A stretch of DNA of 64,000 nucleotides from Candidatus Eiseniibacteriota bacterium (GCA_016215625.1 JACRIW010000041.1:41554-105553); one strand, 5' to 3'; shown: positions 42,960-52,494, numbered from the stretch's first letter. Notes: a model not told the origin generated them from the sequence alone. Numbers and translations are program-made.

Positions 42960-44227
42960 GCGCGCTCGGGAAGGGGATGGGGATGATCCGTCGTGTGATG
43001 GCGCTCGCACTTCTGCTCCTGCCGCTCGCGTTCCTCGCGTCCACGAGCGCGCACGCGTCGGCCCGCAAGACCGCGGACGGCAAGGTGACCCGCGCCTCCG
43101 GGCGCTGCGGCTCGTGCCACCCGGACGAGCGCGTCGCATTCGAGAAGAGCCGCCACGCCGGCGAGGAGATGCACTGCACCTCGTGCCACGGCGGCAACGA
43201 CCAGACCGTGGACGAAGCGGCCGCGCACTCCGGGCCGAACTGGCGCGGGAAGATCACGCGCGCCGAGGACCCGAAGATCTGCGCCTCGTGCCATTCGGAC
43301 GAGACCCGCATGCAGCCGTACGACCTGCCCGTGGACCAGTACGACCTCTACCAGACCTCGGGGCACGGCAAGGGCCTCGCGAAGGGGGACGGCAAGGTCG
43401 CGGTGTGCTCGGACTGTCACGGATCGCACGAAGTGCTCAGCGCGCACGACCCGTCGAGCCGGACGTACGTGACGAACATCCCGCGCACGTGCGGGACGTG
43501 CCACGGCGACTCGACGCTGGTGCGCGAGCGCAAGCTCAAGGACACGTACCACGAGTACCTCGGCAGCGTTCACGCGAAGTCGCTGTTCGACAAGGGCAAC
43601 CTCAAGGCGCCGACGTGCGTGAGCTGTCACGGCGTGCACGGCGCCAGCCCGTCGGACATCCGGAACGTGAACAAGGTCTGCGGCCGCTGCCACACCGCAG
43701 AGCGCCGCTACTTCCAGGCCGGTCCGCACGCCGCCGCCATGGCCGCGAAGCAGATGGCCGAGTGCAGCTCGTGCCACGGTGACCACGGCATCGCCCCGAG
43801 CGAGACGGCGCGGCTCGCGACGAGCTGCGTGAAGTGCCACGCGAAGGGTTCCAAGGACGAAGTGCTCGGCGCCACGCTGCTCGCGACCTACCAGGCGGCC
43901 GAGGACGAGATCCGCAAGGCCGAGGCGCTGGTCGCGAAGGCCGACGCCGTGCCGCTGCGCACGGAGGACTACAAGGCGCGCATCGAGGAGGCCCACACCT
44001 ACCTGCGCGAGGCGCTCACCGCCGCGCACGCGGTGAGTCCCGAAGGCATGAGCGGGTACACCGAGCGGGCGAAGTCGGTCGGCGAGGAGATCCAGGAGGA
44101 GCTGAAGTCGAAGCTCCAGAACATCACCGTCGAGAAGATCTTCCTGCTCGTCTTCTGGTTCTACGTCATCGTGACGATCGGGATCATCCGCCGGTTCCGT
44201 GACGCCGACGCCGAGGTGGTGAAGTAG
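42956..44227 (+). CDS. Tail-anchored nine-haem c-type cytochrome
   Basis: The 423-residue protein has a signal peptide and nine CXXCH motifs: CGSCH, CTSCH, CASCH, CSDCH, CGTCH, CVSCH, CGRCH, CSSCH and CVKCH. A roughly 100-residue helical stretch follows, then a C-terminal membrane helix (KIFLLVFWFYVIVTIGIIRR). It is thus held to the outer face of the inner membrane next to the Rieske/b subunits and takes the place of cytochrome c1 or f. The GTG start overlaps the cytochrome b stop; in-frame ATGs at 42977 and 42983 are alternatives that would shorten the n-region. Confidence 0.9.
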   Translation: MSALGKGMGMIRRVMALALLLLPLAFLASTSAHASARKTADGKVTRASGRCGSCHPDERVAFEKSRHAGEEMHCTSCHGGNDQTVDEAAAHSGPNWRGKITRAEDPKICASCHSDETRMQPYDLPVDQYDLYQTSGHGKGLAKGDGKVAVCSDCHGSHEVLSAHDPSSRTYVTNIPRTCGTCHGDSTLVRERKLKDTYHEYLGSVHAKSLFDKGNLKAPTCVSCHGVHGASPSDIRNVNKVCGRCHTAERRYFQAGPHAAAMAAKQMAECSSCHGDHGIAPSETARLATSCVKCHAKGSKDEVLGATLLATYQAAEDEIRKAEALVAKADAVPLRTEDYKARIEEAHTYLREALTAAHAVSPEGMSGYTERAKSVGEEIQEELKSKLQNITVEKIFLLVFWFYVIVTIGIIRRFRDADAEVVK

Positions 44228-46186
44228 ATGCCGCGACTGCCCGGAATGGGTCCCGGCTCACCGATGGGGCGGTGGGCTTCCGGCCTCGGTACACGCTTCC
44301 CCGCGTTGCAGCGCTTCCAGTCGCTGCGGTCGTTCGTGCCGCTGCTCGTGGGCATGGCGATCGTGGGCCTGCTGGCGTTCGTGCAGGTGTCGTCGACGCC
44401 GCAGTTCTGCGGCACCTGTCACATCATGAAGCCGTACTACCAGTCGTGGAAGCATTCCGCGCACAACAAGATCGCGTGCGTCGAATGCCACATCTCGCCC
44501 GGACTCACGGCCGAGGTGCGCAAGAAGTTCGAGGCGCTCTCGATGGTCGCCAAGTACTTCACCGCGACGTACGGCACGAAGCCGTGGGCCGAGGTGGACG
44601 ACGCGGCCTGCCTGCGCTGCCACCAGCGCCGGCTGCTCGAGGGACGCGTCGAGTTCCGCGGTGTGTCGTTCGACCACCGTCCGCACCTCACCGAGAGCCG
44701 GCGCGGGCTTCGCCTGCGCTGCACGTCCTGCCACTCGCAGATCGTGCAGGGCGAGCACCTCACGGTGACCACGAGCACCTGCGCGCTCTGCCACTTCAAG
44801 GGACAACCGGCGAACGCCGAACTGGGCGAGTGCCGCAAGTGCCACGAGGTGCCGCAGCGCGTGACGCTCGCGGACGAAACTTCGTTCGACCACAGCGAGG
44901 TCGAACGCCGCGACATGAACTGCGTCTCGTGCCACGAGGGCATCGTGCGCGGCACCGGCGACGTTCCGCGCGAACGCTGCCTGAGCTGCCACAACCAGCC
45001 GGACCGGCTCGAGAAGTACGGCGACAAGATCTTCCTGCACCGCCAGCACGTGACCGAGCACAAGGTGGATTGCCAGGACTGCCACGGCCCGGTCGAGCAC
45101 GGCATCGTCTCGCGCCTGCCGTCGCACGTCGTCGCGGCGGCCGAATCGGTGGCCGCGCGGCCCGATCACGCGAAGCCGGCGAAGGCGGGACAGGACTTCC
45201 TCACGAGGCACGAACGCCAGGGCATGCCGCACACCGAGGACCTGCTGCCGGCGCTGCCGGCCGGAGCATCCTCGCACGCGCCGAACGCGTGCGAGTCCTG
45301 CCACGGAGGCGGCCACGATCCGCAGCAGCAGTTGTACGCGGGCCGTGGCGCGCGCGGCGTGCCGGACATGCCGAGCGCGATGTACGTGACCGGCGTGCGC
45401 TGCCAGGGCTGTCACGATCCGTCGCTGGTCGTGCGGGCGGCCTCGCTGGGCGGCGGCGGTCCGGAAGGTCCGCAGCAGGCGCCGGCCTCGGTGGTCGCGT
45501 GCATGTCGTGCCATGGACCGGGCTACAAGCGGATCTACAACGGCTGGATCCAGGCCGCGGACGACCGTACGGACGCCATGCGCCGGCTCATGGAGGCGAA
45601 CGCCGGCGTGATGGGCGTGGATCCTCCGAAGGCGTGGGACGACGCGCGGCACAACTTCCTGCTCGTCTCGCGCGGACGCGGCGTGCACAACGTGACGTAC
45701 GCGTACGCCGTGCTCGAGAAGGCGTACGAACAGCTCAACACGGCGCGGGCACAGCGCGGGCTCGCACCGGCGGTCCGGCCGTGGCCGGCGTCGTCGAACA
45801 GCCCGTGCATGTCCTGCCACACGGGCATCGAGCGGCAGGGCGGCGAGTTCGCCGGGCGCCGCTTCCAGCACGGACCTCACGTCGGCGAGGCGAAGCTCGA
45901 CTGCGAGAAGTGCCATCGCAAGCATTCCGAGCGTCCCAAGGTCGAGGTCGTGCGCTTCGGTCCCGACGGTTGCACGACGTGCCACCACAAGGCGCTGGGC
46001 GCCGACAAGTTCAAGGACTGCTTCCGCTGCCACGAGGACATCGACAAGCACACCGTGCGCGTCGCGCGTGGGGAGTTCTCGCACAAGCAGCACCGTGAGA
46101 ACGGCGAGGAATGCGTCTCGTGCCACACGTTCGAGCACGGCGATCCGCGTCCTCCGGCGAAGGCGTGCCTGGAGTGCCACGACTGA
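44228..46186 (+). CDS. NapC/NirT-like membrane-anchored 18-haem c-type cytochrome
   Basis: The 652-residue protein has one N-terminal membrane anchor (about residues 36-53) followed at once by CGTCHIMKPYYQSWKHSAH and CVECHISPG, the start of a NapC/NrfH-type quinol dehydrogenase domain. I count 18 CXXCH motifs in total, many more than the 4-5 of NapC/NrfH. The rest is a large periplasmic cytochrome domain with a haem-poor helical segment around residues 440-515. The ATG abuts the previous TAG. A terminator follows. It could be a second quinol entry point or the electron acceptor of the Rieske/b complex. Confidence 0.92.
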   Translation: MPRLPGMGPGSPMGRWASGLGTRFPALQRFQSLRSFVPLLVGMAIVGLLAFVQVSSTPQFCGTCHIMKPYYQSWKHSAHNKIACVECHISPGLTAEVRKKFEALSMVAKYFTATYGTKPWAEVDDAACLRCHQRRLLEGRVEFRGVSFDHRPHLTESRRGLRLRCTSCHSQIVQGEHLTVTTSTCALCHFKGQPANAELGECRKCHEVPQRVTLADETSFDHSEVERRDMNCVSCHEGIVRGTGDVPRERCLSCHNQPDRLEKYGDKIFLHRQHVTEHKVDCQDCHGPVEHGIVSRLPSHVVAAAESVAARPDHAKPAKAGQDFLTRHERQGMPHTEDLLPALPAGASSHAPNACESCHGGGHDPQQQLYAGRGARGVPDMPSAMYVTGVRCQGCHDPSLVVRAASLGGGGPEGPQQAPASVVACMSCHGPGYKRIYNGWIQAADDRTDAMRRLMEANAGVMGVDPPKAWDDARHNFLLVSRGRGVHNVTYAYAVLEKAYEQLNTARAQRGLAPAVRPWPASSNSPCMSCHTGIERQGGEFAGRRFQHGPHVGEAKLDCEKCHRKHSERPKVEVVRFGPDGCTTCHHKALGADKFKDCFRCHEDIDKHTVRVARGEFSHKQHRENGEECVSCHTFEHGDPRPPAKACLECHD

Positions 46187-46195
46187 GCTTCGGAA

Positions 46196-46224
46196 CCGGG
46201 GCGGGCCCAAGTGGTCCGCCCCGG
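46196..46224 (+). terminator. Terminator at the end of the cytochrome locus
   Basis: A 12-bp stem (CCGGGGCGGGCC against GGTCCGCCCCGG, one G-U pair) with a 5-nt loop begins 9 nt after the last cytochrome stop. Confidence 0.65.
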
Positions 46225-46363
46225 CCGCCGTTTGGAACGGACGGCGCGGGAGCGTTAACCTGCGCGTCCGTTGGGGTGGATACACGACCGCAGCGTCCCG
46301 CGTGCGCACGAAGCGCCCGCGCGGCGTGATCTCGATCGAACGGAACTGGATCGGAAAGCCGCC

Positions 46364-48247
46364 ATGAGCACTGCGAAGCCGAACGTCTCCGAGCACGAAG
46401 CCCGCGCCGTCGCCGAAGGGGCGCGTGAAACCACCTGGGAAGCGCCGTCGTTCGTGCGCGAACTGTTCCTCGGCAAGCTCGACCTCGGCCTGATCCATCC
46501 GTGGCCCGAGCCCGACCCCGAGGAGCAGAAGCGCGCCGAGGAGTTCCTGAAGGTGCTCGAGAAGTTCGCGCGCGAACAGGTGGATTCCGAGCGCATCGAG
46601 CGCGAGGCACGCATTCCCGAGGACACCATCCAGGGCCTGCGCGACATCGGCGCGTTCGGCATCAAGATCCCCCGCGAGTACGGCGGCCTCGGCCTGTCGC
46701 AGTACACCTACTGCCGCGCCATGTCGCTGCTCTCGACCGTGAATTCGTCGCTGGTCGCGCTGCTCTCCGCGCACCAGTCGATCGGCGTTCCCGGGCCGGT
46801 CAAGATGTTCGGAACGGACGAGCAGAAGAAGCGCTTCCTTCCTCGCCTCGCGAAGGGCGCGATCTCGGCGTTCGCGCTCACCGAGGACGAAGTCGGCTCC
46901 GATCCCGCGCGCATGACGACGACGGCCATCCCGACCGAGGACGGCTCCGCCTACCTCCTGAACGGTTCGAAGCTCTGGATCACGAACGGCTCCGTCGCCG
47001 AGCTCATGGTCGTGATGGCGCGCACGCCCGGCAAGGACGGCAAGCCGGGGCCGATCAGCGCCTTCATCGTCGAGGTGAACTCGCCCGGCTTCGAGATCGT
47101 CGAACGTCTCGAGTTCATGGGCCTGCGCGGCATCGAGAACGCGACGCTCAAGTTCACGAACGTGCGGGTGCCGAAGGAGAACCTGCTCTGGGGCGAGGGC
47201 AAGGGCCTCAAGCTCGCGCTCATCACGCTCAACACCGGGCGTCTCACGCTGCCCGCGACGATGGCCGCGCTCGGCAAGTGGTGTCTCGGCGTGTGCCGTC
47301 ACTGGGCGAACGCGCGCCAGCAGTGGGGCAAGAACGTCGGCAAGCACGACGCGATCGCGCAGATGCTCGCGAAGATGGCGGCGGACACGTACGCGATGGA
47401 GGCCGTCGGTGATCTCGGCTGCCTGCTCGCGGACCGCGGCAAGTCGGACATCCGTCTCGAGGCGGCGATCGGCAAGCTCTGGAACACCGACCTCGCATGG
47501 ATGCTGTGCGACGACGCGATGCAGATCCGCGGCGGCCGCGGCTACGAAACGGCGCCCAGTCTCGCCTCGCGCGGCGAACCGCCCATTCCGCTCGAGCGCG
47601 CGATGCGCGACCTGCGCATCAACCGCATCTTCGAAGGCTCGAACCAGGTCATGCGCCTCTTCATCGCACGCGAGGCGCTCGACGTGCACCTCAAGGTCGC
47701 GGGCGACGTCGTGATGCCGAACGTGCCGATGGACAAGCGGCTCGCGGGCCTCGTGCGTTCGGGCTTGTTCTACGCCGCATGGTATCCCTCGCGCTGGCTC
47801 GGCTGGGGCCGCTGGCCGCAGTACGGCGAGTTCGGCGCGCTCGCGGACCACGTCCGGTGGGTCGAGCGCACCTCGCGCCGGTTGTCGCGGCAGATCTTCC
47901 ATCTCATGGTGGGCTATGGCCCCGCTCTCGAGCGCCGGCAGTCACAGCTGTTCCGCGCCGTGGACGTGGGCGCCGAGCTGTTCGCGATGATCGCCACCTG
48001 CTGCCGCGCGATGCGCGACACGAAGAAGGGCGTCGGCGACGGCGGTGCGATCGAACTGGCGGACACGTTCTGCCGGGCGTCCCGCCGCCGCATCGAGTCG
48101 CTCTTCTCCGCCATCGAGTCCAACGACGACGTGGCGAACTACGAAGTCTCGAAGGGCATCCTCGGCGGGCGCTACGCGTGGCTCGAGGAGGGCGTCGTCG
48201 CCGCGCCGTACGAGAAGCCGGACGACCGGGTGTCACGCAGCAAGTAG
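46364..48247 (+). CDS. Acyl-CoA dehydrogenase family flavoprotein
   Basis: The 627-residue protein has the acyl-CoA dehydrogenase core (about residues 60-450): ALTEDEVGSDPARM for flavin contacts, GLRGIENATLKFTNVRVP, and INRIFEGSNQVMRLFIAREA near the base of the active site. A C-terminal extension of about 150 residues, helical with DVGAELFAMIATCCRAMRD, resembles the long VLCAD/ACAD9-type members. It should oxidise an acyl-CoA and pass electrons to ETF. The ATG at 46364 is chosen because homology and a GGAAAG site fit. The frame extends upstream without support. It lies alone between terminators. Confidence 0.9.
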   Translation: MSTAKPNVSEHEARAVAEGARETTWEAPSFVRELFLGKLDLGLIHPWPEPDPEEQKRAEEFLKVLEKFAREQVDSERIEREARIPEDTIQGLRDIGAFGIKIPREYGGLGLSQYTYCRAMSLLSTVNSSLVALLSAHQSIGVPGPVKMFGTDEQKKRFLPRLAKGAISAFALTEDEVGSDPARMTTTAIPTEDGSAYLLNGSKLWITNGSVAELMVVMARTPGKDGKPGPISAFIVEVNSPGFEIVERLEFMGLRGIENATLKFTNVRVPKENLLWGEGKGLKLALITLNTGRLTLPATMAALGKWCLGVCRHWANARQQWGKNVGKHDAIAQMLAKMAADTYAMEAVGDLGCLLADRGKSDIRLEAAIGKLWNTDLAWMLCDDAMQIRGGRGYETAPSLASRGEPPIPLERAMRDLRINRIFEGSNQVMRLFIAREALDVHLKVAGDVVMPNVPMDKRLAGLVRSGLFYAAWYPSRWLGWGRWPQYGEFGALADHVRWVERTSRRLSRQIFHLMVGYGPALERRQSQLFRAVDVGAELFAMIATCCRAMRDTKKGVGDGGAIELADTFCRASRRRIESLFSAIESNDDVANYEVSKGILGGRYAWLEEGVVAAPYEKPDDRVSRSK

Positions 48248-48266
48248 CACGGGCGCTTCCCGCCTT

Positions 48267-48296
48267 CGCGGCGCCTCCTCTCATGGGGGCGCCGCG
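48267..48296. terminator. Bidirectional hairpin between the acyl-CoA dehydrogenase and glycosyltransferase genes
   Basis: A 12-bp stem (CGCGGCGCCTCC against GGGGGCGCCGCG, one G-U pair) with a 6-nt loop lies between convergent genes and is followed by GTCGTTTG on the + strand. Confidence 0.65.
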
Positions 48297-48373
48297 GTCG
48301 TTTGCGCCGGACCACGGGCCTCGGGCGACGGGCCGCAGTCGGGGCGTCTCCGGCCGCGTGCCCGAGTGGTTCC

Positions 48374-49870
48374 TCAGCGGGGCGGCGGTGCGCCGAGCGC
48401 GTCGCGCTCGACCCGGAACACCGCGACTCCCTCGCCCGGCGCGGGACGCAGCACGAACAGCGGCGTCACGCGCCGCTCGTTCGCGAGCCGCGCGGGATCG
48501 AGCAGCTCGAGCAGCTGCGGTCGCACCGTGGCCGCGACGTACTCTTCGACCACGAGGTAGTCCGCGCCGCTCGTGCGCGCCCAGTCGAGCAGCGTGTCGA
48601 GCGGCTCGTCGGGCAGCTGCGCGTGCTTCAGGCCCGCGAAGAAGGGCACGTACGCCTTGCGGTCCATGACGACCTGTCCCGGCGTGGCGAGCGCGCGCAG
48701 CCGCTCGCCCGCACCGCGCAGCGTGTGCATGGGGCCGTCGTCGAAGTGGAGCGCGAGTTTCGGCAGCGGCCCCGTGGCGAGCAGCAGCGCGCCGGCGGCC
48801 GCCGCGGCGAGCGCCGCGCCGCGCACGAGTGCTCCGTGCCGCCACGCCGCGGCGAGGCCGAGCGCGGCCGCCAGCGCGAGCGAAGGGATCGCGACGTGGG
48901 CGAAGCGCACGTCCACCGGCGCCGCGAGCAGCGGCAGCACGAAGAACGGCGCGAGCGGCGCGAGGAGGGCGGCACGCGGCGCTCCGCGCCACGCGGCCGC
49001 GATGCCGGCGAACGAAAGCGCGAGCCACGGCAGCGGCCACGCCTGCAGCCAGCGTCCGCCGTGCGCCGCGAGCTGCGCCGGGAAGCCGCGCGCGATCTCC
49101 GGTCCCGCCGTGCGCAGTCTCGCGAGCACGCCGACCGAGTCGGCGGTCGCGCTCGAGTCGGCGAGCGTCCACTCGGCGGCGCGGGCGCTCTCGAACGGCG
49201 CGCGCACGAGTGCCGTCTTCGGCGTCAGCGACCACCAGCCGAGCTCCCAGCGCAGGAACGCGAGATAGGGCAGCGCCGCGCACGCGGCGCCGGCGAGCAC
49301 GCGCAGCTTCGCCTCGCGCCCGCGCACGAGCGCCGCGGCGACCGGCGCGATGACCGCGGCCTCGGGGCGGATCCAGTACGCGGCGCCGAGCGCGAGCCCG
49401 CCCGCGAACGGTCGCCCGCCTTCGAGCAGCGCGAGCCCGGCGAGCGTGAAGGCGAGGAACGGCGCCTCGGTCATGATCGCGCCGCCGTAGACGACGAGCA
49501 GCGGGTGCAGCGCCACGAGGGCGGCGGCGACGAGCGCACCGCGCGGGCCGAGGTGCCGGCGCGCGAGCGACCACGCGAGGGCGGCCACGGTGAGCGCCGC
49601 CAGGAGCGCGGTGATCCGGCCCGGCCACTCGCGGCCGGGAATCACCCGTGAGGCCGCCGCGACGAGCATCGGGTATCCGTGGTGCGCCGGGCTGGGGCCG
49701 CGCACCCCCGCGAGCAGATCCTCCGCCATGCGGACGTAGAGCGGTGAATCCATGGTGATGCCGGCGTTGGTGCCCATGATCGCCGCACGGGCGGCGAGCG
49801 CGAGGACGAGCGTGACGAGGAGGCCGTGGCGATCGAGGAAGGAAGGGCCCTTGAGGGTGGCGGCGCACAT
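48374..49870 (-). CDS. GT-C fold membrane glycosyltransferase (GT39/ArnT-like)
   Basis: This 498-residue polytopic protein has about 9-11 membrane helices. The first periplasmic loop carries the GT-C aspartate in GITMDSPLYVRMAEDLL. It continues HHGYPMLVAAASRVIP, and GGAIMTEAPFLAFTLAGLALL and YWIRPEAAVIAP follow, as in dolichyl-phosphate-mannose or undecaprenyl-phosphate-sugar dependent transferases. The C-terminal region (about 380-498) is soluble. It probably transfers a lipid-linked sugar to a protein or lipid on the outer face of the inner membrane; the acceptor is unknown. It is monocistronic and divergent from ftsK. Confidence 0.82.
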   Translation of the reverse strand: MCAATLKGPSFLDRHGLLVTLVLALAARAAIMGTNAGITMDSPLYVRMAEDLLAGVRGPSPAHHGYPMLVAAASRVIPGREWPGRITALLAALTVAALAWSLARRHLGPRGALVAAALVALHPLLVVYGGAIMTEAPFLAFTLAGLALLEGGRPFAGGLALGAAYWIRPEAAVIAPVAAALVRGREAKLRVLAGAACAALPYLAFLRWELGWWSLTPKTALVRAPFESARAAEWTLADSSATADSVGVLARLRTAGPEIARGFPAQLAAHGGRWLQAWPLPWLALSFAGIAAAWRGAPRAALLAPLAPFFVLPLLAAPVDVRFAHVAIPSLALAAALGLAAAWRHGALVRGAALAAAAAGALLLATGPLPKLALHFDDGPMHTLRGAGERLRALATPGQVVMDRKAYVPFFAGLKHAQLPDEPLDTLLDWARTSGADYLVVEEYVAATVRPQLLELLDPARLANERRVTPLFVLRPAPGEGVAVFRVERDALGAPPPR

Positions 49871-49977
49871 GGCAGCAGCTTAAGTCAGGCCGGTGAGCCG
49901 GCGCTCGCCCGATCTGGTGGGGGGGAATCCGCCCCGGGTGCCAGCCGGGACGGGGAATCCCGGCTCCAACGCATTCG

Positions 49978-50006
49978 TTGCCCCGGAGGGCCTGCTTGTG
50001 CACAAT
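49978..50006 (+). promoter_or_regulatory. Putative sigma-70-type promoter for the ftsK operon
   Basis: TTGCCC at 49978 and CACAAT at 50001 are 17 nt apart, the same -10 and spacing as before ahcY. The leader would be about 125 nt. Confidence 0.45.
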
Positions 50007-50136
50007 GCCGACGCAGCCGCCAGGGAGGCGGCGAGGCGGTGGAGCTTGAGACCGGGCTCCGGGCCGCCGCGGATGGAGTCGCCCGTCTCGGAACTCCATC
50101 CCCAAGGATTGCACGGGAGTAAGGTCAGCGCTTCCA

Positions 50137-52494
50137 GTGGCTTCTTCGATCTCCGCAAAACGCCAGCGCCAGATCCTCGCCGTGCTCCTCGGCGCGTTTT
50201 CGGTGCTCTCGGCCGCGAGCATCGCGACCTATCACGCCCCCGAGCCCGGCGAATCGCCGTGGAGCGCCGCCAACGCCTGTGGTCCGGCCGGTGCCCTGCT
50301 CGCTTACGGGCTCGTCTGGACCTTCGGGCAGGCCGCCGCCTTCGGTGTGCCGCTCATGGCCGCGCTCTGGGGCTGGAACCGTCTTCGCGACCAGAAGCCG
50401 CTGCCGCTGCTCGTCACCAGCGCGCTCGGCACGCTGCTCGTCTTCGAGATCTGCACGCTGTTCGGGCTCGGTGGGCTCGATCGCGCGCGCTGGTCCGGCG
50501 GCTGGGGCTTCGCCGCCACGCTCGCGCTGCAGAGTTCGCTCGGCCTCGTCGGCTCGTGGGTCGTCGCGACGGCGGTGTTGTTCGTGACCGCGCTCGCCGC
50601 GAGCGAGATGGGCTTCCACTGGATCGGCAAGCTCGCGCACGGCCTCGTGCTCAACCCGGCCCGCGGCGTCGCCGGGGGAGTGGCCGGTGCGTACGGACAG
50701 TGGCGGGAGCGCCGCGCCGAAGCCGCGCGCGCGGCCGCCAAGCAGAAGGCCCGGGACGCCAAGGCGCCGAAGAAGCCGGCCAAGGTCGCGGCCGCCGTAC
50801 AGCCCGCGATCGCGGAAGGCGCCGAAGGCGCCGAGGCGCCGGCGCGCACGCAGGCGCAGGGCAAGGCCGCCCCGATCGAGTCGGCCGTGGCACTCGCCGA
50901 CGAGGACGACGACGACGGGGCGCCGGTCGCCGTCGCGCCTCCGCCGCCGCCCGTCATCAAGAAGAACTCGCCGAGCCGGCCGCGCTCGCTCGAGCCCGAG
51001 CGCCCGACCGGGCCGGCGCCCGAGGAGCCGCTGCCGCCGCTGAGCCTGCTCGAGCTGCCACAGCAGCCCGAGGACCTCGTCACGGCGGCCGACCTCACGC
51101 ACCAGGCCACGCTGCTCACGACCAAGCTCGCCGACTTCGGCATCGAGGGGCGCGTCACGGAGATCCACCCGGGACCGGTCGTGACCATGTTCGAGTTCGA
51201 GCCCGCCGCGGGCGTGAAGGTGAACTCGATCGTCGCGCTCGAAGACGACCTCGCGCTCGCGCTGCGCGCGATCCGCATCCGCGTGATCGCGCCGCTGCCG
51301 GGCAAGGGCACGGTCGGCGTCGAAATCACGAACCCGCGCCGCCGGACGGTGTATCTCCGCGAGGTGCTCTCCTCGCAGGCCTACGAATCCAGCAACGCGG
51401 CGCTCAAGGTGCCGCTCGGCGTGGACGTCGGCGGCACGTCGTTCGTGTCCGACCTGACGAAGATGCCGCACGTGCTCATCGCCGGCTCGACCGGCGCGGG
51501 CAAGAGCGTCTGCCTGAACACCATCATCACCGGCCTGCTCTTCCAGCACGATCCCAGCTCGCTCCAGCTCGTCATGATCGATCCCAAGATGGTCGAGCTG
51601 TCCATGTACAACGGCATCCCGCACCTCACGCTGCCCGTGGTAACCGACTCCAAGAAGGCGTCGCGCGCGCTGCGCTGGGCCGTGGGAGAGATGGAGAAGC
51701 GCTACAAGCTCCTCGCGAGCGTCGGCGCCCGCAACATCAACACGTACAACGAGCGCATCGCCGAAGGAAAAGTCCCGCCGGCCGACGGCACCGACAAGGT
51801 GCCCGAGCGTCTCGGCTACGTCGTCGTGATCGTGGACGAGCTCGCGGACCTCATGCTCACCGCGCCCGCCGAGATCGAGGAGCCGATCGCCCGGCTCGCG
51901 CAGATGGCGCGAGCGGTCGGCATCCACCTCGTGCTCGCGACGCAGCGGCCGTCCGTGGACGTCATCACCGGCGTCATCAAGGCGAACTTCCCCTCCCGTA
52001 TCGCGTTCCGCGTCGCGAGCAAGACGGACTCGCGCACGGTTCTCGACATGAACGGCGCGGAGAACCTGCTCGGCATGGGCGACATGCTGTTCCTGCCGAT
52101 GGGCAAGGCCGACGCGCACCGCGTGCACGGCTGTTTCGTGTCCGAGGAGGAGACGCAGCGCGTCGTGGACTTCTGGCGCGCGAAGGCCGCCGCGAGCACG
52201 GCGCCGCCGCCGCCGCTGGCGACCGAAGTGAACATTCCCGAGGGCGACGAGGAGGAACTCGCCGAGGACGGCTTCATGTCCGACGAGCTCATCCCCCAGG
52301 CCGCCTGCCTCGTGGTCATGCACAACCAGGGCAGCACGTCGCTGCTCCAGCGCCGGCTCCAGGTCGGCTACTCCCGCGCCGGCCGGCTCATGGACCAGCT
52401 CGAGCAGCTCGGCGTCGTCGGGCCGTTCAACGGCAGCAAGGCGCGTGACGTGCTCGTGGACCAGAACTGGCTTCAGCAGAAGGGCTTCCAGTGA
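50137..52494 (+). CDS. ftsK: DNA translocase FtsK/SpoIIIE
   Basis: This septal ATPase pumps chromosomal DNA during division. The 785-residue protein has four N-terminal membrane helices (about residues 13-175) and an Ala/Lys/Glu-rich linker (185-300). The motor domain carries Walker A AGSTGAGKS (449-457) and Walker B VVIVDELADLM. The C-terminal gamma winged helix (about 715-785) has SLLQRRLQVGYSRAGRLMD. It starts at a GTG with only a weak AAGG upstream. Its stop overlaps the rimO GTG. The linker is shorter than in E. coli FtsK, as usual outside Proteobacteria. Confidence 0.96.
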   Translation: MASSISAKRQRQILAVLLGAFSVLSAASIATYHAPEPGESPWSAANACGPAGALLAYGLVWTFGQAAAFGVPLMAALWGWNRLRDQKPLPLLVTSALGTLLVFEICTLFGLGGLDRARWSGGWGFAATLALQSSLGLVGSWVVATAVLFVTALAASEMGFHWIGKLAHGLVLNPARGVAGGVAGAYGQWRERRAEAARAAAKQKARDAKAPKKPAKVAAAVQPAIAEGAEGAEAPARTQAQGKAAPIESAVALADEDDDDGAPVAVAPPPPPVIKKNSPSRPRSLEPERPTGPAPEEPLPPLSLLELPQQPEDLVTAADLTHQATLLTTKLADFGIEGRVTEIHPGPVVTMFEFEPAAGVKVNSIVALEDDLALALRAIRIRVIAPLPGKGTVGVEITNPRRRTVYLREVLSSQAYESSNAALKVPLGVDVGGTSFVSDLTKMPHVLIAGSTGAGKSVCLNTIITGLLFQHDPSSLQLVMIDPKMVELSMYNGIPHLTLPVVTDSKKASRALRWAVGEMEKRYKLLASVGARNINTYNERIAEGKVPPADGTDKVPERLGYVVVIVDELADLMLTAPAEIEEPIARLAQMARAVGIHLVLATQRPSVDVITGVIKANFPSRIAFRVASKTDSRTVLDMNGAENLLGMGDMLFLPMGKADAHRVHGCFVSEEETQRVVDFWRAKAAASTAPPPPLATEVNIPEGDEEELAEDGFMSDELIPQAACLVVMHNQGSTSLLQRRLQVGYSRAGRLMDQLEQLGVVGPFNGSKARDVLVDQNWLQQKGFQ

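Noticed and set aside
44258..47902. 1214-codon open frame on the - strand across the 18-haem and acyl-CoA dehydrogenase genes
   Set aside because: It runs opposite two convincing genes and their terminator, has a low-complexity Arg/Val/His/Ala composition from GC-rich antisense reading, and shows no recognisable domain.
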